64,000 nt of DNA from Atriophallophorus winterbourni. Taxonomy: Eukaryota > Platyhelminthes > Trematoda > Plagiorchiida > Microphallidae. How positions within the stretch are numbered: position 1 is the stretch's first letter; each line of letters begins with the position of its first letter. Of the stretch, positions 43,626-56,200 are shown in pieces. Location: positions 1-64,000 of the forward strand of contig JACCGJ010016451.1 of the NCBI GenBank assembly GCA_013407085.1, read 5' to 3'. The notes below the pieces were generated by a model, which was given only the letters and a program-made list of their open reading frames with translations, ran no database searches and was not told where the DNA came from. The translations under genes and the position numbers were made by a program.

Positions 43626-44133
43626 GAACAATTAGAAATCATGTCAGGTTTCAGTACTATTCATCCCAGTGAATTGTACGCTCTAGCGCCAAGTGTGGGT
43701 ACTCGAGGCCACCCATTAAAACTGGCCAAGCGACATGTCAGGTCAAATGTTCGTAAGTTCTTCTTTAGTGAGAGGGTAGTAAATTACTGGAATCGACTGC
43801 CTAAAGAAGTTGTTTGTTCTACTTCGGTAGGGGGTTTCAAAAATAGACTTGACTCTGTGTGGCCTTCATTATTTCCTGATTTTTATCCGTAAGGGAATAG
43901 TTGGTATGATTCTCATGTTGTCTTTGGAACGCACTAATGCTTCTCCTCACCTATTGGTGAGGGGAGTTTTTCTGTTGCATTCCAGATTACTCTCATACCA
44001 GAAGATATTTGTGAAAATATTGTTTGAAGTGGTGGACGCTCTTCTGTGGCATACCACCGAAAGAAATCTGGACGCTCGATTGGCTCGTTAGCCACATACA
44101 GTCCTGTGCAAACTGAACTGAACTGAACTGAAG
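43626..44133 (+). mobile_element. CR1-like LINE copy E, short 3' end
   Basis: Starts right after the tail of copy D. An 83-codon open frame (43641-43892: SVGTRGHPLKLAKRHVRSNV, FFFSERVVNYWNRLPKEVVC) is the very end of an ORF2, distinct from both B and C. Then come the hairpin (43943-43966), module, stem-loop (44081-44094) and the CTGAA tail ending at about 44132, 35 bp before the TSR1 start codon. Confidence 0.85.
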
Positions 44134-44167
44134 AAATGCGGGAAATTTGAAGTAGAAAAGTTCAACC

Positions 44168-44275
44168 ATGCCATCCCATCGAAATGGCCCTTTGAAACAA
44201 CAAAATAAAAAGCATAAAGCTGAAAAGAAAAAAACACAAACAGCTATTTCAAAAAACACGAAAAAATCAACCAAG
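44168..44275 (+). CDS. TSR1: TSR1 exon 1
   Basis: 36 codons from ATG; SHRNGPLKQQNKKHK aligns with the human N-terminus (HRPGPLKQQNKAHK). Donor GTAAAG follows at 44276. Phase 0. Confidence 0.85.
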
Positions 44276-47200
44276 GTAAAGTGCTTCGAAAAGTACGAAT
44301 ATTGCAAATGTTTCACTATATTTCGTATTGATTTTGTTATCCGAATTTGTTCATGAAATCCATGATAACTATTGTTCACGTTGGTTTCCGTTCGTACATT
44401 TCATATTCATAGCATGCAATTCAACTGGTTCAATTAAACTTCATGTAATTGTAATTCAATATTACCCCTTCCCTATTTTCACGTCATAACTTTTAGTATA
44501 TTCATTAGCGCCCGACATGAAACTATTTGCAACCTTACATACCCTTGTAGCAACCTGTAAGTTCTAAGTTAATGATTGAAAATGATACAAAGATAAGTAT
44601 GTACAAATTGTTGATTAAAGCAAGCATAGAGGGAAACGAAAATACAATTGGAAAGAAAGTGAAATTACAGGTTGCTACACCCTAAACCAAAAGCCCATTT
44701 TCTTGCTTACATCTGTATACATAGGTGCCGCAAATTTACGAAACTTGCGGTAATCAGGTCACGAATCCAGGCTGCAATCAAGATTCGTTAACTTAATACT
44801 CATTTCTCAATACATCAACATCAAATCTCCATCAATTCCCCATTTATTTTTTACTCTGTTCAGGTACGTGGTGTGCTGTCAGACTAGCTACGCTTGTCAG
44901 CACAATCTCTATGTTTAGTTATAGGTTTCCTTTTGCTTAGTTACGGTTTGGAATCTCACGTGACCCTGCTACAAACCAGAGTCAATTTCACGAATATAGA
45001 ATATTTTGTACTGTAACCTTTCAGCATTATAATTGTGCTGTATTCCAAAAATGTAAATTGTCATGCGTAAAACTACAAAAAATCTATTTTACGTATTTGT
45101 ACATTTCACATGCAGGTTTCCTTTTTTATATTTTGCCTATTATCTCAGCCTAATTCTTGTTGGTTGGCACGGATGTTGCTAACAGCGTGCTAAATTGTTT
45201 GGCCACCTGTAGTTAGTTGCATACTGGGATACGCTGGAGTCACTACCATTTCTATTTTCTATCTCATATCTCTCTAGGCCTGGGCAACCTGACAGTATCT
45301 CAGTCCACGTAGAGTCCTTGACTGTGAGGCACTTTGCCTGGACATGGCTTGTGCTTTCAGAGTAAGATTATTGGTTTCCTCTGGTTGAAGTTCTAATCAG
45401 ATAGCTCAGTTTCTACTATTATTTTTTGAAATCAGAAGTTTGTATCCAGGCAAAATATCGCACAGTCAGAGCCTGCGCGTAGGTTCAGATACTGTAAGCT
45501 TCACCAGGTTTAGACATGTATCAGAATATGGCAGCGGGAATCCAGCGTGTTTCCGCATGCAGCTCACTACCTTTTGCAGATCAATTTATTACGGTGTATA
45601 CTGTGCAACAGCAATTCTACACATTTGTATTACGTACACTTGGATTACTGAAAGAAAGCCTGATAATTATCCCCAATTTGCGATGTAATACACAATTGTC
45701 ACGCGTCAAAATTTACCTTGAGATTAGTATTCCATCAGCTAAGGAAGAATAGTTGCTAAACTTTCGAAGAAATGGAGTTAGCCCATAATGCAGGTAGCGT
45801 CCGAAAACTATTCTAGCTGAACAGCTCACACAAACTTCAGACAAATAAAATCAACAAACTTTTGACCAACCCTTGGAACCACGTGACATTTGTTGACAGT
45901 CCACGATAGTGATATTTATTGATTTGGAGAGCGTCTTCGAATTCCTTGGCAGAAACGCTTGGCTTATTTGCTGTGAACGTATTTCACACTTGATATCCCT
46001 AATGCTCTGGGTGCTCTGTGGTGTAAAATAGCCCGTCAACCAACCTTTTCCAGTCAATCACGTGGGACAATGATTTCCAGTTTATTCACTTTTGTTTACT
46101 TTTGATATTGAAATGAAGACCTACCGACACAAGGCACTCAGAAAAAAATCAATTTTGACTATGCTGACGACGTGTTTCTATTTCATTCTCAGCTGTATGT
46201 TTAAGCTACTTTTAAAAGAATCTTTTGGAACGCCCTATATTCATTACGCGTGCAAAGTTTTATTGCTGGATAGAGATACGATAGAAACTGCAGTAATTAA
46301 AATAATGAAGAACTCGCGACTGTAGACTATTTCAACTTCTTCCTTTGTTATATATATTGCAGTGGCGGTTATCTCGTTTTTTTATTGTTACTTGGTCCGT
46401 TGAGTGAGTCTACCACTATTATGTCGCTGTCTATCGTGTCAGCCTTTTATTCTCGGTTGTATTTGGCATCGTTTCAAATTGCCCATCGCTACTTGATGTT
46501 CACCATTGCTATCACGACTATCTTTGGTCACTTGTCTAACTTGCAACAGATACTTTACAGACATCCTTAATTGTGCTAATTAGTTAAATTATCCATTGTG
46601 AACCGTTTTTTTACCGTTCACAGATTTCCAACAAGCGGGAACGTCGTCTTATGTCCAAGCAGAAACGTCTGATTCTAGCTAAAACAGTAAGCAGTAGCTT
46701 CGCCTAATGATTTCCAGTTGAAAAACTTGGTTAGCGCTCAAGGCGACGAAAATAATCCCATATGGTGTACGTTGATTCCGTTAACCAGCAGCGTGCCTGT
46801 CAACCTCGCAAAGCTACTGTTTCAAAAATGCGAGCCTTTTACCTCAGTCACTGAAGAGAATAATCTAGTGGGTGTATCAAAGATCTATTTTCCCTCACTA
46901 AACAAACACGTCAGTTTCCTATCGGCTGATCCGGATGATTTATTCGGGACCATGGATCTCGCTCTCTTGTCGGATTGGATCGTGCTTCTAATTCCCAGCA
47001 ATTTTGTTGAACTGGATGCCACTTCCGAGGCCTTCCTCAGCTGCCTTTACGCACAAGGATTATCTTCAGCCGTTTTCGCGGTGATGTCACCTGATGGAAA
47101 TCTGAAGGAAATTAAACGAAGTTTGGAGGTGGTTATCATTGTGATGATTGCATTGCATTTTTAAACAAATATTTAAAGTGTTTCAACATACTAGCTTTTC

Positions 47201-50200
47201 CTGTGACCGTATGAAGCTGCAACAGAAATATCGCTGCAGTCCCACTTTCATAATTATTTTCTTAAGTTTTTCTCTAAGTCCACCAACTTGCCATTATTTC
47301 AGGCAAGCCTATCGAACTATCTCCGCTTTGTCTCGTCCAGCTCCGTGCATATAATTACAGGGGCACTCACAATACGCAACGTAACATCGCTGATAGTCGA
47401 TTTCCAACAAAAATCACAGCTTATTAACCGTTTTGTATCCAATTTTCGCTTGTTACTAGCCCTGTGGGTCTACGTAACTGTACAGCACACTGCCTTAATG
47501 TTGATAGCACATTCCGCCAAATTAAACATTCTTTCCTTGCCGATGCTCTAAAGCTCTTAGCATATTTCGCGTTTTATCTCTGTGAAGTCTGATTGACAAA
47601 ATAGTTTCACCCACTTGTCAGGTTGCTAGATTACGATAATCATTTTCCCAACTATTATTGGCACCCGTTTTGCACTTCCTGTGGTAGGGGATTTGAGTTG
47701 AGCAATACAGTGCTATGATCACTTTCTCTGCACTTGAGCGTATTTCCCAACTGATCGATCGTAGCAATATACTTTTCAACGCTGTCGTTCGAAACAGCGC
47801 AGCCTGTTTGTGATTCTATTTTCACTATCGCAACAATAAAATTCATTTACGCGTCGATAACTCAGTAAAAGAATACTATACATAAAAGCTGAATACTAAA
47901 TATAAAAGCTAAATTTCAATTTGCAAATGAGAATTTATTCTCGAAATCGCAAATAAATGGGTTTAGCACAAAGTCAGAACGGCGTTCGAATGTCAGGTCA
48001 CGGATACGCATACACGATGAGCGGCAATAACCGCGAAACCGGTCGTGTGTTTCTCTCCTGCTTCTCGAACGTCATATACTACTTATTAATAAACATCTGA
48101 CTTTAAATAAAAAAGAATACTAGTACAATTTTGTTCCGTATTTAGTGCGCTTTAATGTAGGGTTCTGTTCGTCTTGGTGGGATTTTCACCGCCAACGTGT
48201 TTTGCGTTTAAGTAATAAACTTAATATGCTGAACTATAGAACAACCTTACATTTATGTACATATGACATCACACGTTCGGATTAAGGTAATGTCACACAC
48301 TTAGAATGTGCGTGGCTAAGATGCTTTCAAGTTGCATAGATTGAGGCCTAATCCTGTACCTATTGTGCTATTGTTGGTCGAACTTCACTACATAACTTCG
48401 ATGTTATTGTGCAGAGCATTATCACACTAACCTATGTTGTAGTTCCTGTCTTGTCGACCACTTGACTAATGCAGCTTAGTTGCATTTTGATTCCAGTAGA
48501 TTTTCCTTCGATTTCTCTAGAGTCGTTTCCCCGTCCCCGAGAATAACATCTACCCGTTGAACACCGGCGCGCATGCGATCAATTTGCTCCGGCACATCAC
48601 GTCGACCCACAAATCTGTTGGTGCGTTCCGAAACGGAGCAGATCCAAGCAACCTGCACTCTGCCACACGGTTTCGTGCGAAGATGCTGGCCAACCATGTT
48701 GGTGCATGTGATGAACAAGGTTAGTCGGAGTATCGAGATGTCTACGCATGTATTTGTTTACTATTTAACCTGTTTCAATGTTAGGAAGCAACTACTCGCC
48801 ATTTTTCTAACTTCATTTTCTAATTTCATTTCCATGTCTGTTTAAGCCTAGGCGATGTCTTTCTCTTGTCCGCTGCCCTCGATTCTCAACCAAGCGTTTA
48901 GCGCTATCGCTATCAGACTAGCTAAGCTTTTCAGCACAAGCTCCCGAAATTTGAAAACGCTGTATGAATGCGCAATCGTGCAATACTCTACCCTGCTGTG
49001 CAGCTAACATCGTGTTAAATTCATTTGCAACCAGTAGTGAGCTGCATGCTGGTATACGCTTTAGTCTCATTGCCATATCTATTTTCTTTCTCCTATGTAT
49101 CTAGGACTGGACAACCTGACAGCATCTTAGCACAAAGGCAGTCTATGACTGTGGGGCACTTTTTCCTAGATCAGGCTTTTGCTTTCTTACAATAATAATG
49201 TGTGGTTCGCGTTGAGAAAATACATTGAATGAAATCATTTTTGATCCCATTGTAGTAGCGAAATTCCCGTATTCTCTTCACAACGCGTAGTTATGAATCG
49301 TTTTCCGATACGTTAGCAGGGGTACAAAGCAATGCTTTGGCACGCTCGTACGATGTCATTGGCTTTGGTTAATATCTTTATTCCTTGAACTGTCCTTAAG
49401 CGTAGGCGCGTGGTGAGACGTATCACTGCCCGGTACCCTATTCAACACTTAAAGGAGTAGTTACAAATGAATTCACGTAATTTTGCTTTTTTCTACAATT
49501 ATCTGTTTTACTGCGTTGCTTGGAACCTATAATTGACGGTTGATTACTGCTATTGCCCAGTTATACATTAGTAGTGATTTGGGCAACCTAAGTATTTAAA
49601 CTCTTGTGTAACTTATCCGTTTTCATACATACATCTGTGCTATGTGACGAGTCTTCTGATTTCTCCCAATCATATTCCGCCTATCTCATTGTTCCTCCAT
49701 ACTCCATACAGTCTATGAATATGTGACACTGCTTGACTCCACGTTTACAATTTCATGCATTATACACCAATTAAAACGATCTACTAAAGAGAATGTCGCT
49801 GTGGCCCTCTCATTGATTTTTATTTCCACCACACTTTGTTCATTAGGTTAACTTTTTACATACAAAGTTGATCGAGCTCGCTTCGGAATTTTGATTTAAT
49901 CTGCTGAGTAAACTTCGCAACCGTTTGTCTAGTCTTATTTGTTATTCATTGTATTCATGCTCCATCTAATCCCGAGCCTCTTGCTGGCCTCCTAATTTAG
50001 GAACACCTATCGTGCTTACAACGGATGATCAATCTTCAACCGTGTACTTATCCGTCGAAGGACCTCTCCGGGGTGCTCCACTTTTTCTCTGCGACCAATT
50101 GGAACAAAAGTCCCTTGGATCTTGCGGTCCCCTTTTACATCTCTCTGGATGGGGCGATTTTCCCATATCCTCGGCTACGTGGCAGGGTTCCAAAGGCATG

Positions 50201-53200
50201 AAATCTAACTGGACTGCCCCTAAAAATATACTCTCCGCCAACGGGGCTAGTAGCAATTATTTGAGAACCAATGAACTAGCAGACGTTTCAGGTATTGCTT
50301 TTCCACGTGTCTGCCTCGCTAGCTTGACATTTTTATCCGGTGTTTTGATATGTTCGCAGAATGTTATCGAGAGCATTCTTATATGTATTGCTGACGTCTT
50401 TGTACCACATGCTAACGGTTTATGCAATGGCCGGATTGATTTCAAATCCCATTTGAACTGTACAAGCAAGAAATTTCGTCGTTCAAGTTGACAGTGTTCG
50501 CCAGTGGGAAATGGAGACGTCTCTGTTTCTTGTTCAACACCCTCAGACTTACTCATCATCATCGTCTTCACCAATCCCATATCTGGACCCATACCGAGTG
50601 CCAAACATCATGGTGCAGGATAAGCAGCTGATTATAGCAACCACGTATAATCGTTTTTTGTTATATTGCACGCAATTTTGTATTTTTTAAATGGTATGAT
50701 ACAGTGGTAGAGCGTTGGCGCCAGTAACTTGTAGTCTTATCACATGAGGTTTCCATTCACCGGTTATGCTGATCTTTCAGACCTACTCAGTCAAACGATT
50801 ATTTGCGACTAAGGCTAGTGCCGCAATGAGCTTCCTCCCTCCTATTCGCCACATTTTTGGCTGTTTCATCTTGTCTTTACCAGGCTCTGAATGCAAGGCG
50901 CGACTGGGTGAGTGATATGGAGGAATTCTTGGCCATAAACTCACTATCGCAAAACATCTATTGTCGCCATTTCTTTCAACCCATGGCCTCTTGGTCCCAA
51001 CACTCGTCGATAGACATCTATATTAGTAACTTGATGTTCGGAATATGCTAATTGGACGATTCTTCCGCTCAGATCGACCAGATGTGTAGCAAAACATCAT
51101 AAATGACGAAGGTTAACAAACGGTACATCTGCTTCGCTCGCCTGCTGTCAGATGTCGTCGCCAAGACATACTCCAGTCGAAATTTAACTGCTGAGATTTA
51201 CAAAGCTCTCGGCTGCTTCCAGGCGAACATCGGACAGTGAGGTTTTGGAGAGATCCGTTCCATTTCGAATGAGTATTTTACATTTATTGGCGAAACACTT
51301 GCCATACATTGAAGCTTCAACTACAAAGTGGTACATTGCTTGCTGATGAACGAATTACGAATCACATCGACAGTCTCCGGAGATGTTCTTTTGGGACCTT
51401 CGCACGCCACTAACGCACGCTTGCGCATTTATGTGAAACACACACTTGTTTGACGCGTTTGTGAATTTCAAACGACCAAACATTAATGTTGACTGAACCT
51501 TTCATACTAGCATCAATGGACTTAACCGGTTTGTATAGTGTGAGAGCCTAAGTGTTCTAGATAGTAGAATAACCCTTATCGGCATGCGTAATCGAACGCT
51601 TTGGTTTAATCAATAAAGCAACATTTAATAGCGATTAATGTACCAAAGTTTTATCTAACGATACACCTGTTGCTTTTGACAATCACCCGATTGTTCACGC
51701 TTTAGATGACGAAATGGATGATTCTGATTGCTCCAATCCGTTCGGATCGGCCGAACCTAGTTCCGAGGATGAGGAAAGTAATTCGGAAGAATGCGTTATC
51801 GATGATTTGACACAACAGCCTGTTAAAGAAATGGATGTGGACCATGATGAGGAAAGCGACGGCGATTCGTATTCAGCATACGCTGCACGCACGCTGGCAT
51901 CCTCCGTGGGCACGACCTATTCTGCAGCGCAGTTGGCCAGATTCCGAAATGCACGCATGGAGGAAATGTTTCCGGATGAGGTGAGTTTCCTCTTCATCAT
52001 TCGGCACCGACCAAGAGAATGTCTCTTGTGTTCATCGAGGTATACATGTTTCTAGTGATTTGTCATATTTAGGTCATGCATACCATATTTGCTGGTTTTT
52101 CAGCCTTTTCTGCTAATAACATTGAATTACTCTTATCTACTGCACGGAAGTGCAATCGTGCAGCATTTCTGTGCTGTGCGGCTAACATCGTGCTAAATTG
52201 ATTGGCCAACGGTAGTGAGCTTCATGCTGAAACACGCTGGAGTCTCACTACCATTTCTATTTTTATTTCCCCTCATATCTATCTAGGCCTGGGCAACCTG
52301 ACAGTATCTTAGCTCAAGTGCAATCTCTGACTGTGCGGCACTTTGCCTAGATCAGGCTTGTGCTTTCATACATACACACATACTCTTATCATTGATGGAC
52401 GCTTGTAACGATAGTCAGAACTCGGTTGTAGGGTTCAGTTGCACGCCGGCTGGAGCTGTATCTGCTCCTCACCAACTTGCAGACAACTCTTTGCACAATG
52501 CCTCCAATGTGAACGGTCAAGAGCAAGTTCTTCCCAACTCGCGGGGTCAATGCCAAGAGTTTTCATGTCTGTTTTGTAAACGTCTTTGTACCGCAAGTGA
52601 CATCTTCCCAATGGTCGACATCCTGATTGCAACTCACCATAGAGTAGATCTTTCGTGTTACGACAACAGGGTAATGGTAAAGATCTGTTCAAGGCATGCG
52701 GACCTTGATCCTACTGTCCCTACCTGCTGTGTACAAACAGCACGGAACTGTTCGTGGGGTGTGTGTAATGAAAACGCAAGCAAATGTGGATCTTTGATTC
52801 GCAATCTTATTGCATTGTATCTTATCAAATAGCATTGGATGCTAAACTTGAATCGAAAACTGCCCTGAATGTCTGCAGATTTTCTATCTGCATGATGTCC
52901 AACTATTATTTTTCGTGGTTTTTCAACAAATAATCAAACGTTGGGACTCGCTGTCGTTGCAACATCTCCTTTAATGTGACTGACGATTTTGATCAAAAAG
53001 TCACTTTGACCTTTTAGCCACGTAATGAGCTCACTTGAATCTCGTGAAACCAACAGTGTTGCATCGTTATCCTCATCTGACCCGTGTTTTTTTACCAAAC
53101 TCGTTTCTAGATGTGTTTGATCAGACAAACGTGAAAATATTCTGCCCGGTTTTATTACCAGATTTCAATCTGAAACGTTCCCTATTGCTCGTCCAACCAA

Positions 53201-56200
53201 ATTTATTACCGGAAACTAGAAGCGGTTTATTATTATTGCGTAATCTGCAAACACTGTAGTGCCACATCACGTCTTTCCTTTTAATCCCCTCACGATTTAG
53301 TGGCCCATCACATTGCTACGGTGGCAAGCACATATTCTTTTCGTTTTTAATGGCTTTTTGTCGTGTTCATGGCGCGTGCACAAACGATCTTTTTGTTCGT
53401 TTGGAAGTCTAGACTTCGTCAAGTATGCGCAATCCAGCGATAACTTACGCTAAACACGGATCAAATCGAGTCATATTTCAATGCCATCTTGATGAATCAT
53501 TCACCACTTTTTAGGTACCTTACCTTTGAAATATATTCCTATTCGTGAAAGTTTGTAGTGGAATTTCTCTTTTTTCAATCCGTCAACAATGCCTCTTACT
53601 TCCTCGTTCTTAATTTTCTGTCTCGATTGAGGCAGCACGATTATGGAATATGCCAACTACCCACCTATTTACGGACAGATACGTATATACCAATATCTAC
53701 GTATGTGCAATCGTGCAGTACTTCTGTGCTGTGCGGCTAACTGCTAAATTACTTGGCCACCAGTAGTGAGCTGCAGGCTGAAACTCGCTGGAGTCCCACT
53801 ACCGTTTCTATTTCCATTCCCATATCTGTCTAGTCCTGAACAATCTGATAGCCCGTGTGCAGTCTCTGACTGTACGGTACTTTGCCTGGATCGGGCTTGT
53901 GATTTCATACCATACCATATACCAATATTCATGTACACTTCACCTTATTTTCTCACTTGAATCACTGATGTGTGCATTTATTCAACTCTGTTATGAGACG
54001 GTTTATGATCAAGGAGTATTACCATAGAACGAAATTCGTATGCAATCGGTTAGAGCAGTTTTGGGTAATGTTTCACTTCTGACAGAAGAATCGTCAGACC
54101 AAGTGTGATAGTCAGGACTGGGAGCATGACTAAATAGTAGTCAACCCATCACCACTTATTTGGCCTTACCGCTATACAAGCTATAGTAAGTCTACGGTGT
54201 CACGCCACGTAGGCATTACCGGGATCAGTGGTCGATAAGTCTAATACGTTGTGCACATTAATCTAACACAAGTGAGCACGGTCAAGTTCAGTTTACACTG
54301 TAGCCCACATGCGTGAAAGTACAAAACTAATAGGTTAAGACTTAACGATTGTTGAACGAAAAGAAAAAAATCTAATTAACTATTAGGTATAAGGTGAATA
54401 AGGTTATCTACGGTTGTATCAGTGCTGAGCGCCAGATTGTGTAGATTTCTACCCAATCTACCTTATTGACTGCCTTGGCAATTTCAACCGCCTACACATG
54501 TAGGCGTCTTAATTCTTCCGCATTTTCTAGATCGACGTTGTGGCATGTATCTAAAACGGACTCCGTCGAGGCTGAATCACGAACCAGGGATTGATATTCT
54601 CTCGCACCTCGGGGCTGCCTTTTGACACGCTTCCGGTGTTCCTCGATTTTGGTGTGAAGTTCTCTGGAAGTCTGTTCTATATAAACACCATAAACAGATA
54701 AACCCTTAAATTTGATTCTGTAGGTGCTATTCGTGACGCTTGATAAAGGTGTCTTATCCTTAAGATGCACTAGGCTCGAACGGATAGTTTTCTCTTTCTT
54801 ATACGTCACACGTACGGACGCCGGGTTCAAGATTCTACTGATTGTTTCTGATGTTCCTTGAACATACGGTCTACAAACCGTATCTCGCCAACTCTGTCTT
54901 AGCCGATGAGTATTTTATCCTCATCAATTGGGTTTTTGCAAAACGTTTTGGATAACGGTGGTCTAAGAGGCGTTGGGTAGCTTCACCATGAGTCTGTTTT
55001 CGTTCATTTTCATCGATGCGTAGGCGCTCTATCTTATGAAAATGAACGAAGCAATAGACCTGAAGACCTATCTCGGATGTGTTGAGATGTATCGTTAGAC
55101 AACGTCTGTATCCATGTGTTTTCGATAGACTGAAGTTTTTATCTTTCCATCTACTTTCTGCGCCAAACAGTCTGAAGGCGGCAGCGTTACTGTCGAAGAT
55201 TCCACTTCCTCTGTGACTGTTATTCTGGGGTCTAAGCCATTCAACTAGTTAGAAAAAGCGTTCCAAATGTTCCCGCTTTGTGATGGCAAATGCCTCATCG
55301 ACATAACGCCACCATAACTTTGGCTTAACCCCCTCATTGTTAAGGGCCTGGTTTTCAAGTGCTCCATATACATATTACACTTTCAGTTATTGATCTTTGT
55401 TTTCACTTTTGTGACTCAGGTTGAAACTCCACCTTCCATACCTGCGCGCACTCGTTTCTCTAAGTATCGAAGTCTTCCACGTTTTCAAGGTAGCGTCTGG
55501 CCTACAGACAATGATCAATTTCCGTCACATTTCGAGAACATCGCGTGGTGAGTTCTACCACCTCGATAGAGATTTTTAAACAAAATTGCTTCGTTTGTCT
55601 CGACAATCGTGATCCTCCTATTCATTATACTTCATTGATGCCAAACGAGTCATGATTTTATGACGTTTAAGCGATATCGTTTCGGTGATTTCCTTGGGGT
55701 TGATGCTTTCCAGGACTACAGCGGCATGTCATTTGCTAACCGCGGTGAGGTACTGCCAGAGTGCAACTGTGCTGTGCAACGAACGGTGGTAAATTGATTG
55801 CCCACGGGTAGTAAGCTGCGTGCGAATACACGCTGCACTCTCGCCGTCATTGCTTTTTTCTTTCCCATATCTGTCTAGGCCGTACATTATCTTAGCCCAT
55901 GTGCAGTTCATGGCTGTGCGGCACTTTGTCTGGCTTGTGATTTCATATTTTATTTATTTATCGATCTTAGCCTTACTAGCTACTGCGAACCATCCAACGA
56001 CCAAATCGCAAGGAAAATAAAAGACGCTTTAACTGGGGCAGGTGCCATCACATTGTTCCTTGTAATTGATTGTAGTAATTTACGCGGATTCATGATGGCA
56101 ATGCACGGCGGTCTTGCGATGATGATAGGTGACAGCCTGCTACATCAATTGCAATCGTCATTTTGCCTGGATCAGGCTTGTGCTTTCATACATACATACA

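Noticed and set aside
50292..50491. Extension of TSR1 exon 6 beyond the GTATTG donor
   Set aside because: The continuing frame (FPRVCLASLTFLSG and on) has no resemblance to TSR1 and breaks the phase with exon 8.
50257..50604. 115-codon minus-strand frame in TSR1 intron 6
   Set aside because: No recognisable motif, opposite to the host gene and partly over TSR1 exon 6.
52392..52832. 146-codon plus-strand Cys-rich frame
   Set aside because: It is antisense to the LINE C-terminal fragment at 52435-52692, whose motifs are recognisable; Cys content is a by-product.
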